This document shows positions 38,137 to 47,292 of a stretch of DNA of 64,000 bases, piece after piece. The translations under genes were made by a program, and so were the position numbers. The notes under the pieces were generated by a model that worked only from the letters and a program-made list of their open reading frames with translations, was not told the DNA's origin and made no database searches. The stretch is from Phyllobacterium lublinensis (lineage in GTDB: Bacteria > Pseudomonadota > Alphaproteobacteria > Rhizobiales > Rhizobiaceae): the NCBI RefSeq assembly GCF_020164435.1, contig NZ_JAIUDQ010000010.1, forward strand, positions 62,001 through 126,000. Reading direction: 5' to 3'. Position 1 is the first letter of the stretch, and every line of letters begins with the position of its first letter.

Positions 38137-38423
38137 ACAGGCTGAGCCTCAGACAAAATCTTGACACGTAACTTAGGTGGCAAATCGCCCGGCGTCAGTA
38201 AATCAACTGGTACGCCCAGAATTTCCTGGAGTTCATCCTGCAGTCCACCCAGATCGAAAAGCGTCGTTTCCGGCACCGCATCAACGAGTAAATCAAGGTC
38301 ACTATCATCCTTGTCGGTGCCGTGCAGCACCGAGCCAAAGACACGAAGATTGGCTAACCGAAAACGGCCCGCAGCTTCGCGCACGGCCGTTCGTTTGAGG
38401 GTTAAAGCAATGGACGGTCTCAT
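38133..38423 (-). CDS. mntA: MntA-type nucleotidyltransferase antitoxin
   Basis: The product has 96 residues. The minimal nucleotidyltransferase signature GSx10DxD is exact: FGSVLHGTDKDDSDLDLLVD. In type VII toxin-antitoxin pairs MntA attaches AMP units to the Tyr of the HepT Rx4HxY motif and so blocks its RNase activity. The C-terminal half (LGGLQDELQEILGVPVDLLT) is typical of the family. The gene precedes hepT with an ATGA overlap, so the two are translationally coupled. Mg-binding Asp residues are present and the gene looks intact, unlike its partner. Confidence 0.9.
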   Translation of the reverse strand: MRPSIALTLKRTAVREAAGRFRLANLRVFGSVLHGTDKDDSDLDLLVDAVPETTLFDLGGLQDELQEILGVPVDLLTPGDLPPKLRVKILSEAQPV

Positions 38424-38491
38424 AGGTTCAAGCCCTGATTACCTACCTTTTGTTGGCACACTACCTTGGCGTTTGTATGACAGTTAAGAAA

Positions 38492-38881
38492 TCAACCCAC
38501 TTGCGGCGAGCGGCGCGTCAGGGAGAACTGCTGGCCTGATGACGAAGTGCAATTCAGCTGGCCGGTGCTGACGAGGGCGCAGTTGACCTTGGACTGGGTA
38601 CCTCGGGCAAGCGATCGAAGATCGATCTCGATCAGATTGGCGGACGCGAAGCGATAGTTGCCCTCGGCCAGTTTTTCCTTGGTGTCGTTGGCCCGGGTCT
38701 CGAAAACGCCATTGTTGAAATTGGAGAAAGCGACGCCGGATGTGTCGAACCATTGACCCTGTACGCTGTCGGACGGCTTGGAAACTTGGGCCGAGCCGCC
38801 ATCCTGCATGGGCCCGCTCATGCAGCCTGCAAGAGTGATGGTCAGTGCGGTTGCGGCGATGGCCAACGAATAGCGTTTCAT
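38492..38881 (-). CDS. omp10: Omp10 outer membrane lipoprotein
   Basis: The product has 129 residues. The N-terminus MKRYSLAIAATALTITLAGC ends in a lipobox (LAGC), so the mature protein is acylated on Cys20. The body matches Brucella Omp10: VQGQWFDTSGVAFSNFNNGV, FETRANDTKEKLAEGNYRF, LIEIDLRSLARGTQSKVNCA, QLNCTSSSGQQFSLTRR. The fold is that of the AprI/Inh protease-inhibitor family, and the two later Cys probably form a disulfide. In Brucella, Omp10 is a minor surface lipoprotein needed for full virulence; in a plant or soil relative its role is unknown. Confidence 0.88.
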   Translation of the reverse strand: MKRYSLAIAATALTITLAGCMSGPMQDGGSAQVSKPSDSVQGQWFDTSGVAFSNFNNGVFETRANDTKEKLAEGNYRFASANLIEIDLRSLARGTQSKVNCALVSTGQLNCTSSSGQQFSLTRRSPQVG

Positions 38882-39061
38882 CCAGACTGTCTCCCAATGA
38901 ATCTGCCTGATTCAATGCCGCGAAAATCAAGCAAAAACAAGACCTAAGTTTAACAGTAGTTTTGAAGGACATGATGTTTGCCCCCAGACACTACTGACAA
39001 GTTGGCCTTGTGGCGTGAACAACAGTTGGCGATAGTAGTAACCACCAACAGGAGCGAGGCG

Positions 39062-39472
39062 ATGATCGGTTACACGATGGTTGGAACGAACGATCTAAAG
39101 CGGGCGATCAGCTTCTATGATCCGCTGATGGCGGAGATGGGGCTCGACCGGTGCTATCGCGACGAGCTATCCACTTCCTGGGGCCGCAAGGAAGACGACC
39201 ATTTTCCACTGTTCTTTGTCGGATATCCATTCGATGGCGAGCTGGCGACTGTCGGCAATGGGGTGATGACGGCTTTCCGTTTCGACAATAACGCTGCGCT
39301 GGTTGACCGCCTTTATGCGATGGCGCTCGACAATGGCGGCAGTGACGAGGGTGCCCCGGGCTTTCGGCCCCAATATGGCGAAGGCTTCTACGCGGCCTAT
39401 GTCCGAGATCTGGACGGCAACAAGCTGGCCTTCGTCTGTTACGATGCCGAGCCGGTGGCGGGTGATGAGTGA
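39062..39472 (+). CDS. VOC (glyoxalase/bleomycin-resistance) family protein
   Basis: The product has 136 residues from MIGYTMVGTNDLKRAISFYD, with GGAGCGAGG upstream; a longer frame from 38978 has no family support. The paired beta-alpha-beta-beta-beta units of the VOC fold are visible: the opening unit ends in LFFVGYPFDGE, and the second runs from TAFRFDNNAALVDRLYAMAL to GEGFYAAYVRDLDGNKLAFV. The final YVRDLDGNKLAFVCYD is the hallmark. The substrate is unknown; many such proteins are lyase or dioxygenase-like. It converges with the homospermidine synthase gene. Confidence 0.85.
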   Translation: MIGYTMVGTNDLKRAISFYDPLMAEMGLDRCYRDELSTSWGRKEDDHFPLFFVGYPFDGELATVGNGVMTAFRFDNNAALVDRLYAMALDNGGSDEGAPGFRPQYGEGFYAAYVRDLDGNKLAFVCYDAEPVAGDE

Positions 39473-39523
39473 CAGAGACGGAAACGGCAACGCGAACGGT
39501 TGCCGTTTCCTGTTTCGCAGTGA

Positions 39524-40969
39524 TCAGCGCACGAGGATGTTGCGGAACTGCCAAGGATCGCTCGTGTCGAGGTTCTCCTTGAACAGTCCCGGGCGGTTCT
39601 CCAGTGGCGTCCAGTCGGTATAGTGGCCCTTGAGTGGCCCGAGATACGGCTTCTGCACTTCGAGGCAGCGGCGGAAATCCGTCTCGTCGGTCTCGACAAT
39701 ACCTGCATCCGGGTTTTCCAATGCCCAGACCATGCCGGCCATGACAGCGGAAGAAACCTGCAGGCCGGTGGCATTCTGATAGGGAGCAAGCCTGCGGGCT
39801 TCCTCGATGGTCAGCTGCGAACCGTACCAATAGGCATTCTTTTCGTGGCCGTAGACGAGAACGCCGAGTTCATCGGCACCGTCGACGATTTCCGACTCGT
39901 CCAGCACATGCTGGATCGCCTGGGGCTGGCCGGCTGCCCCGAACATCTCGTCGAGCGACAGTGTTGCCACATTCGCGGGATGATAGGCGTAGTGGCATGT
40001 GGGCCGGTACGCCGCCTTGCCCTTCTTGTCGTACACGGTGAAGAAATCGGCGATCGAGATTGCCTCGTTATGGGTTACCAGCAAGCCAAACTGAGCGCCC
40101 TCTGTCGGACACCAGGTGCGGATGCGGGTATCGGCACCGGGCTGCTCGAGGAAGATCGCAGCCTTGTTGCCCTTCTTCTGCTTGCGGGCATTCTTCGGCA
40201 TCCACTTCTCATGGGTACCCCAGCCGAGTTCGGCCGGCTGCAGGCCTTCAGAAATGAAGCCATCAACGGACCATGTGTTCCAGAAGGCGCCAAAGGGTTT
40301 CGGCTCGCCAGCGCGTTGCGTGTCGCGCTCGGCGATGTGGATTCCCTTGACCCCGATCTTCTGCATGAGTTTCGCCCAACCCGCGCGATCATCGCGGGCA
40401 GGCTCATCATGGTCGACGCGCAGGTCACGGGCGAGGTCCAGGACAGCCTGCTTGACGAACCAGGAGACCATGCCGGGATTGGCACCGCAACAGGACACGG
40501 CAGTCGGTCCACCGGGATGCTTTTTCTTTTCGGCAAGCAATGTCTGGCGCAAGGCATAGTTGGTGCGGTCGGCATTATCGAGGTTACTGGCATAATAGAA
40601 GCCGGGCCAAGGCTCGATTACGGTGTCGATGTAAAGAGCGCCAACCTTGCGGCACAACCGCAATATGTCGACTGATGACGTATCGACAGACAGATTTACG
40701 CAGAATCCCTGCCCGCCGCCTTCTGTGAGAAGCGGCTTCAGCAGGGTCTTGTAATTTTCCTTGGTGACGGCTTCCTGGATCAGGCGGATGCCACGCTCGT
40801 CGAGCAGTTTTTTGTTGGCATCGCTCGGATCGATCACGACCAGGCGGGACTTGTCATATTTGAAGTGGCGTTCGATGAGGGGGAGGGTACCCCGTCCGAT
40901 GGACCCGAAACCGATGATGACGATCGGACCGGTAATTTCTCCATGTACAGGCCAATCAGCCTTCGCCAT
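39524..40969 (-). CDS. hss: Homospermidine synthase
   Basis: The product has 481 residues from MAKADWPVHGEITG, with AGGAGC eight bases upstream; an ATG eleven codons earlier is not favoured. It joins the aminobutyl group of one putrescine to another, releasing ammonia, to give sym-homospermidine, the main polyamine of many rhizobia. The NAD-binding start is GPIVIIGFGSIGRGTLPLIE. Others are DPSDANKKLLDERG, the acidic FCVNLSVDTSSVDIL, DTVIEPWPGFY, CGANPGMVSWFVKQAVLDLA and CPTEGAQFGLLVTHNEA. Its substrate putrescine would come from the ornithine decarboxylase 15 kb away in this window. Confidence 0.94.
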   Translation of the reverse strand: MAKADWPVHGEITGPIVIIGFGSIGRGTLPLIERHFKYDKSRLVVIDPSDANKKLLDERGIRLIQEAVTKENYKTLLKPLLTEGGGQGFCVNLSVDTSSVDILRLCRKVGALYIDTVIEPWPGFYYASNLDNADRTNYALRQTLLAEKKKHPGGPTAVSCCGANPGMVSWFVKQAVLDLARDLRVDHDEPARDDRAGWAKLMQKIGVKGIHIAERDTQRAGEPKPFGAFWNTWSVDGFISEGLQPAELGWGTHEKWMPKNARKQKKGNKAAIFLEQPGADTRIRTWCPTEGAQFGLLVTHNEAISIADFFTVYDKKGKAAYRPTCHYAYHPANVATLSLDEMFGAAGQPQAIQHVLDESEIVDGADELGVLVYGHEKNAYWYGSQLTIEEARRLAPYQNATGLQVSSAVMAGMVWALENPDAGIVETDETDFRRCLEVQKPYLGPLKGHYTDWTPLENRPGLFKENLDTSDPWQFRNILVR

Positions 40970-41121
40970 TTTTTTGCTGCTCCTAATTTTGATCTCCATC
41001 AATGAGTACAGCCGCTACAATGCGGCTTCAAAGAAACCATAGAGCATAGACATGACAAAGAGCAAACAACCCAGTGCCCTTTTAGGATGAATTTTTATTA
41101 TACTGTTAATGATAACGGCGT

Positions 41122-42042
41122 TTATAGGCGTTCAAGAGCCTCGATAAGCCGTTCCCGGATGCTCATAATACCTTTGTAATGCAATTGCGCAGGATTTAGC
41201 GCTTCGAGCTGGCGAGCAAAAGCTTCGGCCAAGGAGCGGCATTGGGGATGTTTCTTCAATGCATTTATAGGGTTCAAATGGATGCGGATGGTAAAGAGGA
41301 TATCGCCGGACGACGGCAGCTTGCGCAGGGTCTGGCGTTCGACGCGGACGAAACTCTGCGCGGCAATATCCCCTTCCGCGTAAAGGGCTCCTTTCTGATG
41401 GCTGGCGAGCGGATGGTAAAGATTGCCATCGGGTTGCAGCGACCAGTTCATGCGCCAGACGGGACGGTCAAGGCGAAGATTGTCGAACATGCGGGTAATC
41501 AGCCCGGCATTGCGTGTTCCGGCGCCGAAATCCGGAACCGGAGCGTGGATCTCATCCATCGACCGGCCGAATTTTTCCAAAAGCGTCCAGGATGACGGGA
41601 AGGACAGTGAGGCAGCTGCAAGATGCCAGCCGCGCTGCTCGTCCTTGCGCATGAGCACGAGGTCCTCCTGAACGAGACTGGCAGCGCGATGCAGGAAGGG
41701 AATATCCGCATCGCCAGCCGGCACCGGCTTGTCGCGCCCGGATATGGCAATGCCGTCATCCGTACGCGTATAGATCGATGGATAGTGCCCGAGGAGATGC
41801 TCCGCGATGAGCTCGAACACTTCACGCTGCGACTCGCGCGTACCCGCTTCCTCGACGAAAATCCTGTCGCCATACATGCCGAACAGCCGGTCCTTCTCGG
41901 CGAGATAGGGAAGCAGATCATCGTCGATTTCGATCCAGTCCCGCAGATCGAGTTGCTGCAACCCTATGGTGAAGGGTTGCGCTGATCCGTCATAGGGGGT
42001 GTGCGTCGGGGCGGCAGGCGCAGCGTTCACGGTGGTATCCAT
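41122..42042 (-). CDS. DUF3445 protein, haem-dependent oxidative N-demethylase type
   Basis: The product has 306 residues. Family features are QPFTIGLQQLDLRDWIEID near the start, LLPYLAEKDRLF, the central LVQEDLVLMRKDEQRGWHLA and AASLSFPSSWTLLEKFGRSM, and the late LYAEGDIAAQSFVRVERQTL. The family is described as haem-containing N-demethylases of dimethylamine-type compounds; which substrate this one uses is unknown. Its start overlaps the pepF stop by one base (42042), so the two genes are one operon, with pepF first. Confidence 0.85.
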   Translation of the reverse strand: MDTTVNAAPAAPTHTPYDGSAQPFTIGLQQLDLRDWIEIDDDLLPYLAEKDRLFGMYGDRIFVEEAGTRESQREVFELIAEHLLGHYPSIYTRTDDGIAISGRDKPVPAGDADIPFLHRAASLVQEDLVLMRKDEQRGWHLAAASLSFPSSWTLLEKFGRSMDEIHAPVPDFGAGTRNAGLITRMFDNLRLDRPVWRMNWSLQPDGNLYHPLASHQKGALYAEGDIAAQSFVRVERQTLRKLPSSGDILFTIRIHLNPINALKKHPQCRSLAEAFARQLEALNPAQLHYKGIMSIRERLIEALERL

Positions 42043-43919
42043 TATTCGGCGTCCATCGCCTCCAGTTCGTCTATAATGCCTTCGATGACCGACAGGCCTT
42101 TCTGCCAGAAGGCGGGGTCGGTGGCATCGAGACCGAAGGGAGCAAGCAGTTCGGAATGGTGCTTGGTGCCGCCTGCCTTGAGCATGTCGAAATATTTCTT
42201 CTGAAAGCCCGTATCGGCGTTCTGGTAGACGGCATAAAGCGAATTCACCAGGCAGTCCCCGAAGGCATAGGCATAGACGTAGAAGGGCGAGTGGATGAAA
42301 TGCGGGATATAGGTCCAGAAGGTCTCGTAGCCCGGACCAAAGCGGACCGCGTCGCCCAGGCTTTCCTTCTGCACGTCCAGCCAGATCTCGCCGATGCGGT
42401 CGGACGTCAGTTCACCGTTCATCCGCTCGGTGTGAACCCGGCGCTCGAACTGGTAGAAGGCGATCTGGCGCACGACCGTATTGATCATGTCCTCCGCTTT
42501 CTGGGCGAGCATCGCCTTGCGTTCGCGCTTGTCGCGGGTTTTTTCGAGAAGCGACCGGAACGTCAGCATTTCGCCGAACACGGAAGCGGTCTCGGCGAGG
42601 GTCAGCGGCGTTGAGGCCATCAGGGCACCCTGGTCGCCGGCGAGAACCTGATGCACGCCATGGCCCAGTTCGTGGGCAAGCGTCATCACGTCGCGCGGCT
42701 TGCCCATGTAGTTGAGCAGCACATAGGGATGAACCGAGGGAACCGTCGGGTGGGCGAAAGCGCCGGGTGACTTACCCGGGCGGGTCGGCGCATCGATCCA
42801 GTTCCTGTCGAAGAAGCGTTTGGCGATGTCTGCCATTTCCGGTGCGAAGCCATGATAGGCGGACAAGACTGTGTCCCGCGCGTCGGTCCACGAGATGACG
42901 GCTTGCGGTGTCTCCGGGAGTGGGGCATTGCGGTCCCAGTTGTTCAGATATTCGAGACCGAGCCACTTGGCCTTCAGGGCATAATAGCGGTGGGATAACC
43001 TTGGGTAAGCCGCCTGCACGGCCTCCGCCAGTGCATCCACCACTTCGCGCTCGACGCGATTGGCCAGGTGGCGGCTGTCGGCGATATCCTGAAATCCACG
43101 CCAGCGGTCGGAGATTTCCTTGTCCTTCGCCAAAGTATTGGTGATCAGGGTAAAGGTGCGCAGGTTCTCGCGGAAGGTTTTTGCCAATGCGTCGGATGCG
43201 GCCTTGCGCAGGGCGCCATCGGCATCCTGCAGAAGGTTCAATGTCGGCTCGAGCGAAAGGTCCTCGCCATTCACCTCGAAGCGCAGGGCAGTCATGGTTT
43301 CATCGAAAAGCCGGTTCCAGGCACCGCGGCCGGTAACCGATTTTTCGTGAAACAACTGCTCCAGCCGGTCATCGAGCTGATAGGGCCGATCCTTGCGCAG
43401 GTCCACCAGCCATGGCCGGTAGTGTCCGATATCGGGATTGTCCGCCATCGCCTTTTCGATAACCGCATCGTCGATGCGGTTGAGTTCGAGGCTGTAGAAG
43501 ATCAGATGCGTGCTGGTGTCGGTCATTTTCTGCTGGATGTCGCCATACAGCTTTGCCCGCTTCGGGTCCGACGTGTCGCCTGCATAGACCAGTCCCGCGT
43601 AGGAGACGATCTTGCCGATCAGTTCCTCGAGCGCTTCAAACTCGCGAATCGAGGTGACAAAATCGCCACCGCCGGCTTTCGCTGCTTCGGCTGCGAGGTT
43701 GCCCTTCCAGCGCTGCTCGAAGGCAACTGCCAATTCGTTGGCCCGGACAAGATCGGCCTTGAGTTCGCTGCTTTCGGTCGATGGATAGAGGTCGGCAAGG
43801 TTCCACTCCGGAAGTATACCAAGCGCCGCCGCATCGTTCTTTGCCGTGGCCGCCGCGCCGGGTCCGGGCGCGGCCACGGCTGCAAGATCGTATGTGAATA
43901 CAGTGATTTGAGAACTCAT
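42042..43919 (-). CDS. pepF: Oligoendopeptidase F (M3 family)
   Basis: The product has about 625 residues. It is a cytoplasmic zinc peptidase that cuts short peptides. The zinc site is TLAHELGHGVHQVLA (HExxH), with the third ligand downstream in TASVFGEMLTFRSL. The N-terminal part begins WNLADLYPSTESSELKADL, the usual PepF opening, and the C-terminal part has FGDCLVNSLYAVYQ and KYFDMLKAGGTKHHSELLA. The start is placed at MSSQITVFTYDL; a frame extension to ATG 44015 adds 32 residues without family support but cannot be excluded. It is followed, with a one-base overlap, by the DUF3445 gene. Confidence 0.92.
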   Translation of the reverse strand: MSSQITVFTYDLAAVAAPGPGAAATAKNDAAALGILPEWNLADLYPSTESSELKADLVRANELAVAFEQRWKGNLAAEAAKAGGGDFVTSIREFEALEELIGKIVSYAGLVYAGDTSDPKRAKLYGDIQQKMTDTSTHLIFYSLELNRIDDAVIEKAMADNPDIGHYRPWLVDLRKDRPYQLDDRLEQLFHEKSVTGRGAWNRLFDETMTALRFEVNGEDLSLEPTLNLLQDADGALRKAASDALAKTFRENLRTFTLITNTLAKDKEISDRWRGFQDIADSRHLANRVEREVVDALAEAVQAAYPRLSHRYYALKAKWLGLEYLNNWDRNAPLPETPQAVISWTDARDTVLSAYHGFAPEMADIAKRFFDRNWIDAPTRPGKSPGAFAHPTVPSVHPYVLLNYMGKPRDVMTLAHELGHGVHQVLAGDQGALMASTPLTLAETASVFGEMLTFRSLLEKTRDKRERKAMLAQKAEDMINTVVRQIAFYQFERRVHTERMNGELTSDRIGEIWLDVQKESLGDAVRFGPGYETFWTYIPHFIHSPFYVYAYAFGDCLVNSLYAVYQNADTGFQKKYFDMLKAGGTKHHSELLAPFGLDATDPAFWQKGLSVIEGIIDELEAMDAE

Positions 43920-44257
43920 GTTGGGCACCGTGCGATTGCGAGGAAACGCCGAATCAAGCGGCGTCGATCTGGGTTCTAGACCATAAGAGTGGGGTGCGGA
44001 TTCATCCAGCGTCATCTCTATGATTTACAAAACGTGCATTTTTTAGACTTTGGAGGGGTGGATTCGTCCGTGAAAACGCCTTAATTGTGCTGTTAACAAC
44101 CCGTTGACCATGTCACAAAATGATGGATTTCGTTCAGTTTTTTGCCATGCTCTCAACGCAATTATTCTACAATAAGTGACCATTAACCATTAAATCGGAT
44201 AATCCAGCTATTCGGGGGTTGGAAAAAACGGTCAAGGTTGGGACGAAATTGTCAAAC

Positions 44258-46159
44258 ATGAATCATGCACAGGACGGCAGGTCTGAGGCGAGTTCTTTCA
44301 AGCGCGCCAGCTGGTTTGTTTTCCTCATGGTCTTTGCGTCGATGCTGTTTGCATCCGCACAGGCTTTTGCCGAGACGAGGACTCTCAAGCTTTACTTCAT
44401 CCACACTAAAGAGCGCGCCGAGATCACATTCAAGAAAAATGGTCGTTACCAGCAGGATGGGCTGAACAAGCTCAACAAATTCCTGCGTGACTGGCGCCGC
44501 AACGAACCGACGAAGATGGATCCCCGCCTGTTCGATCTCGTCTGGCAAACCTACCAGGGCGTAGGCGGTCGGGACTATATCAACGTCGTATCCGCCTATC
44601 GTTCCCCCGCCACCAATTCCATGCTGCGTTCCCGGTCACGCGGCGTTGCACAAAAAAGCCAGCACATGCTCGGCAAGGCCATGGACTGGTATCTTCCCGG
44701 TGTGAAGCTTGCGACCCTTCGCGCAACCGCGCTGAAGTTCCAGGCCGGCGGCGTCGGTTACTATCCGACCTCCGGCTCGCCCTTCATTCACACCGATGTT
44801 GGCAGTGTCCGCCACTGGCCGCGCATGAGCCGCAGGGAATTGCTGGCCGTGTTCCCGGATGGCAAGACGATCCATGTTCCATCGGACGGCAAGCCGTTGC
44901 CCGGATATGAACAGGCGCTGGCTGCGTATGAATCGCGCAAGCGCAATGGCAGCTCGATCCAGATTGCGAGTGCCTCCAGTTCCAGCCGTCGCGGCAAGAC
45001 CCTTTTTGGCGTTCTTTTCGGCGGTGGTGCTGACGAAGAGGAGGATACTGGCGAAAGCGCGGTCGCGTCCGCACCGGCAGCTTCGCGTGCCGTTGCCAAG
45101 GCAGCTCCTGCGGCGGCTGCCGATCCTGAGGAAGGTGCAGCAGCGCCAGCGCCGGCCGCTACGGCAGCCAAGCCTGCCGCTATCGCACCGGAACTGCCGA
45201 CGCGCGAAGCGCCCGCGCCTTTGACAGCGCCGCGTCCTGACGCACCGCTCGCCATTACGCCGGAAGACAATCAGGCACTGGCCTTTGCCGTTCCCGTTCC
45301 GCTGCGCCGCCCGAACTACACGCCGACACCGGCTCCCGGCCAGCCGGACACGCTCAATGCGCTGGCTGAGGAAAAGCCGACGGTCATTGCTGCGTTGCCG
45401 ACGCCGCGCCCGCAGGATAGTGCCAGTGCGATCCGCGATATGATTGCTGCAAATGTCGATGAGCCCGTCGCGCCCCCGGCGCAGCCTGAAATGGTCAATG
45501 CGCTGGTGCCGGTTCCGTTCGACAAGCCACATAATGCGCCCAAGCCTACCGACATGATGGTGGCATCGGTCGTCCCGAATCAACGTCCGGTGGCGCCGGC
45601 CCTGCAGGTCGCTGCCGAGGAGAACCCGGATATCATCGAGGTTCCCGAAGAGGACGACCTTACTCCGGAAGCGATCATCAAGCAGTCTGACGTTGAGGTG
45701 CCGGCAGCGGGTGAAATGCCGACGCTGCCAGGAACAACCGGCGGACGCGTCGCACAGGCGCAGCAGAACACGCAGGTCGCATCGGCTGAACCGCAACCGT
45801 CACTGCGCCGTACCATGCTCGAAGCCAAGGGCGATCCGGTCGCGATGCTCGACAGTGGCGTGGTCACGACCGCCAAGGCCGCCAAGCCGCACCGTCAGAC
45901 GGCACAGAACCAGAATCCGAAGGCCATACAGGTTTCTTCCGACCTGCCTGAGCGTGCCCTGTCGGCCGAGCAGGTTGCCGAGATATCGCCGGATGTGGAA
46001 CCGGCCGTCCTGCGCAATGAAACCATGCGCACGGCCCCGACGACGGTCTACACAGCAGGGTTCCAGCAGAACCTGCCCGTGGCAAATGCCAACAAGTTCA
46101 CCGGCAAGGCCGTCACATTCCTGCAGATCGCCAAGTTCGACGCGACCAACGGATCGTAA
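44258..46159 (+). CDS. DUF882 (YcbK-like, peptidase M15 fold) exported protein
   Basis: The product has about 633 residues from an ATG whose frame gives a signal peptide (FKRASWFVFLMVFASMLFAS, AQAFAE). A TTG at 44219 right after CGGGGG is an alternative start. The DUF882 domain (about 45-190) has VVSAYRSPATNSMLRSRSRG, SQHMLGKAMDWYLPGVKL and GSPFIHTDVGSVRHW, giving the His/Asp/His zinc ligands of VanX/DacA-like M15 peptidases. It probably acts on peptidoglycan or a related linkage in the periplasm. The remaining ~400 residues are an Ala/Pro-rich, low-complexity tail that may span the periplasm. It is a single gene, opposite in direction to pepF. Confidence 0.88.
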   Translation: MNHAQDGRSEASSFKRASWFVFLMVFASMLFASAQAFAETRTLKLYFIHTKERAEITFKKNGRYQQDGLNKLNKFLRDWRRNEPTKMDPRLFDLVWQTYQGVGGRDYINVVSAYRSPATNSMLRSRSRGVAQKSQHMLGKAMDWYLPGVKLATLRATALKFQAGGVGYYPTSGSPFIHTDVGSVRHWPRMSRRELLAVFPDGKTIHVPSDGKPLPGYEQALAAYESRKRNGSSIQIASASSSSRRGKTLFGVLFGGGADEEEDTGESAVASAPAASRAVAKAAPAAAADPEEGAAAPAPAATAAKPAAIAPELPTREAPAPLTAPRPDAPLAITPEDNQALAFAVPVPLRRPNYTPTPAPGQPDTLNALAEEKPTVIAALPTPRPQDSASAIRDMIAANVDEPVAPPAQPEMVNALVPVPFDKPHNAPKPTDMMVASVVPNQRPVAPALQVAAEENPDIIEVPEEDDLTPEAIIKQSDVEVPAAGEMPTLPGTTGGRVAQAQQNTQVASAEPQPSLRRTMLEAKGDPVAMLDSGVVTTAKAAKPHRQTAQNQNPKAIQVSSDLPERALSAEQVAEISPDVEPAVLRNETMRTAPTTVYTAGFQQNLPVANANKFTGKAVTFLQIAKFDATNGS

Positions 46160-46169
46160 CGGCAACCAG

Positions 46170-46362
46170 CAGCCCCTCCTTATCTCCCCCCTTGTGGGGG
46201 AGAATGCGATTTCAACATCTTAGCGCCAGCTAAGTGTCAGAAATCGCCAGAGAGGGGGATTTTGAGCGTGTTTTGAGCAGATCCCCTCACTTGGATTCTC
46301 TAAGGATTTGGCTAGTTCCAAATCCAAGAAAATCCTATCTCTCTCGCAAGGGGAGAGATAAT
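46170..46362. repeat. Intergenic palindromic repeats
   Basis: Three hairpin-forming elements lie between the DUF882 stop and the KDPG aldolase stop. CTCCCCCC..GGGGGAG is at 46180-46203. A perfect 8-bp hairpin GGATTTGG-CTAGTT-CCAAATCC is near 46304-46325. ATCTCTCTCGCAAGGGGAGAGAT is at about 46338-46360. The first and last resemble the units near 29450 and 29514-29706. They may end transcription from the two convergent genes. Confidence 0.6.
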
Positions 46363-46366
46363 GGCC

Positions 46367-47005
46367 TCAGCCAGCCAGCTTTACAGCCTCTGCAGCAAGC
46401 CTGGTGATTTCGTCCCATTTGCCAGCCTTGACCAGTTCTTCCGGGGCGACCCAGGAGCCGCCGACGCACACTACATTCGGCAAGCTCAGGTAGGTCTTGG
46501 CATTGGCAACGCTGACACCGCCCGTCGGGCAGAACAATGTGCCGGCAAGCGGCGAGGCGAGGGATTTGAGGAAGGTCGCGCCGCCCGCCTGTTCGGCCGG
46601 GAAGAACTTCAGCATCGTGTAACCTTCCTCGCGCAGTGCCATGATTTCGCCGGGCGTGATGGCTCCGGGCAACAGCGGTACTTTGCTGTGACGGGCTGCC
46701 TCGATGAGCTGGGGCGTTGCGCCGGGGCTGACGATGAAGCGCGAACCGGCAGCGCTGGCCTCTTCATACTGGCGTGCATTGAGAATGGTGCCTGCGCCGA
46801 CGATCGCCTCGGGCACTTCGGCGGCAACGGCGCGAATGGCATCAAGTGCGGCGGCGGTTCGCAGGGTGATCTCGATGGCAGGAAGCCCGCCTGCCGCAAG
46901 CGCGCGTGCCAGCGGAACGGCGTCAGCGACGTTCTGGATGAGAATGACGGGAATGACCGGCTGGCCCTTGAGGACTGGGAGTAACAAATCGGTCTTCTGG
47001 GTCAT
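46367..47005 (-). CDS. eda: KDPG/KHG aldolase
   Basis: The product has 212 residues. It splits 2-keto-3-deoxy-6-phosphogluconate to pyruvate and glyceraldehyde 3-phosphate, the last step of the Entner-Doudoroff pathway. The active-site Glu is in IEITLRTAAAL. The Schiff-base Lys is in YTMLKFFPAEQAGG. IVGAGTILNARQYEEASAAG and CPTGGVSVANAKTYLSLPNV, the phosphate-binding region, complete the family pattern. Length is typical. The gene stands alone here; no edd is seen nearby. Confidence 0.94.
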   Translation of the reverse strand: MTQKTDLLLPVLKGQPVIPVILIQNVADAVPLARALAAGGLPAIEITLRTAAALDAIRAVAAEVPEAIVGAGTILNARQYEEASAAGSRFIVSPGATPQLIEAARHSKVPLLPGAITPGEIMALREEGYTMLKFFPAEQAGGATFLKSLASPLAGTLFCPTGGVSVANAKTYLSLPNVVCVGGSWVAPEELVKAGKWDEITRLAAEAVKLAG

Positions 47006-47093
47006 GTCATTCTCTCCGTTTTAACAGCTTCAATCGATTTAGTAGGGCTCGTCCGGTTTGTCTACTTTGATTTCCCGGATGAGGCATTTCCAG

Positions 47094-47142
47094 TGCGTGG
47101 TTCGCCGTTCGACAAGCTCAGGATGAGACTCACCATGAGGGA
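47094..47142. repeat. Dispersed repeat 'gcgtggttcg...acaagctca', copy 1
   Basis: GCGTGGTTCGCCGTTCGACAAGCTCA followed by CACCATGAGGGAC. The same core, GCGTGGTTCGACAAGCTCACCATGAGGGAC, lies at 51099-51123. It is in the gap before trhO and has the look of a small rhizobial interspersed palindrome. Confidence 0.6.
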
Positions 47143-47292
47143 CATAGTGGATTTCCAAGGCAATCGCCAACGCAGATTACTACACCGTGCAGTTCCGGCT
47201 CCATCCCTCATGGGCAAAGTGGGACATGCAATGCTTGTCCCAGCTGCAAAACCCTTGAAATTGCAGCCCTAGCACAGTAGTTGGATGCAATC

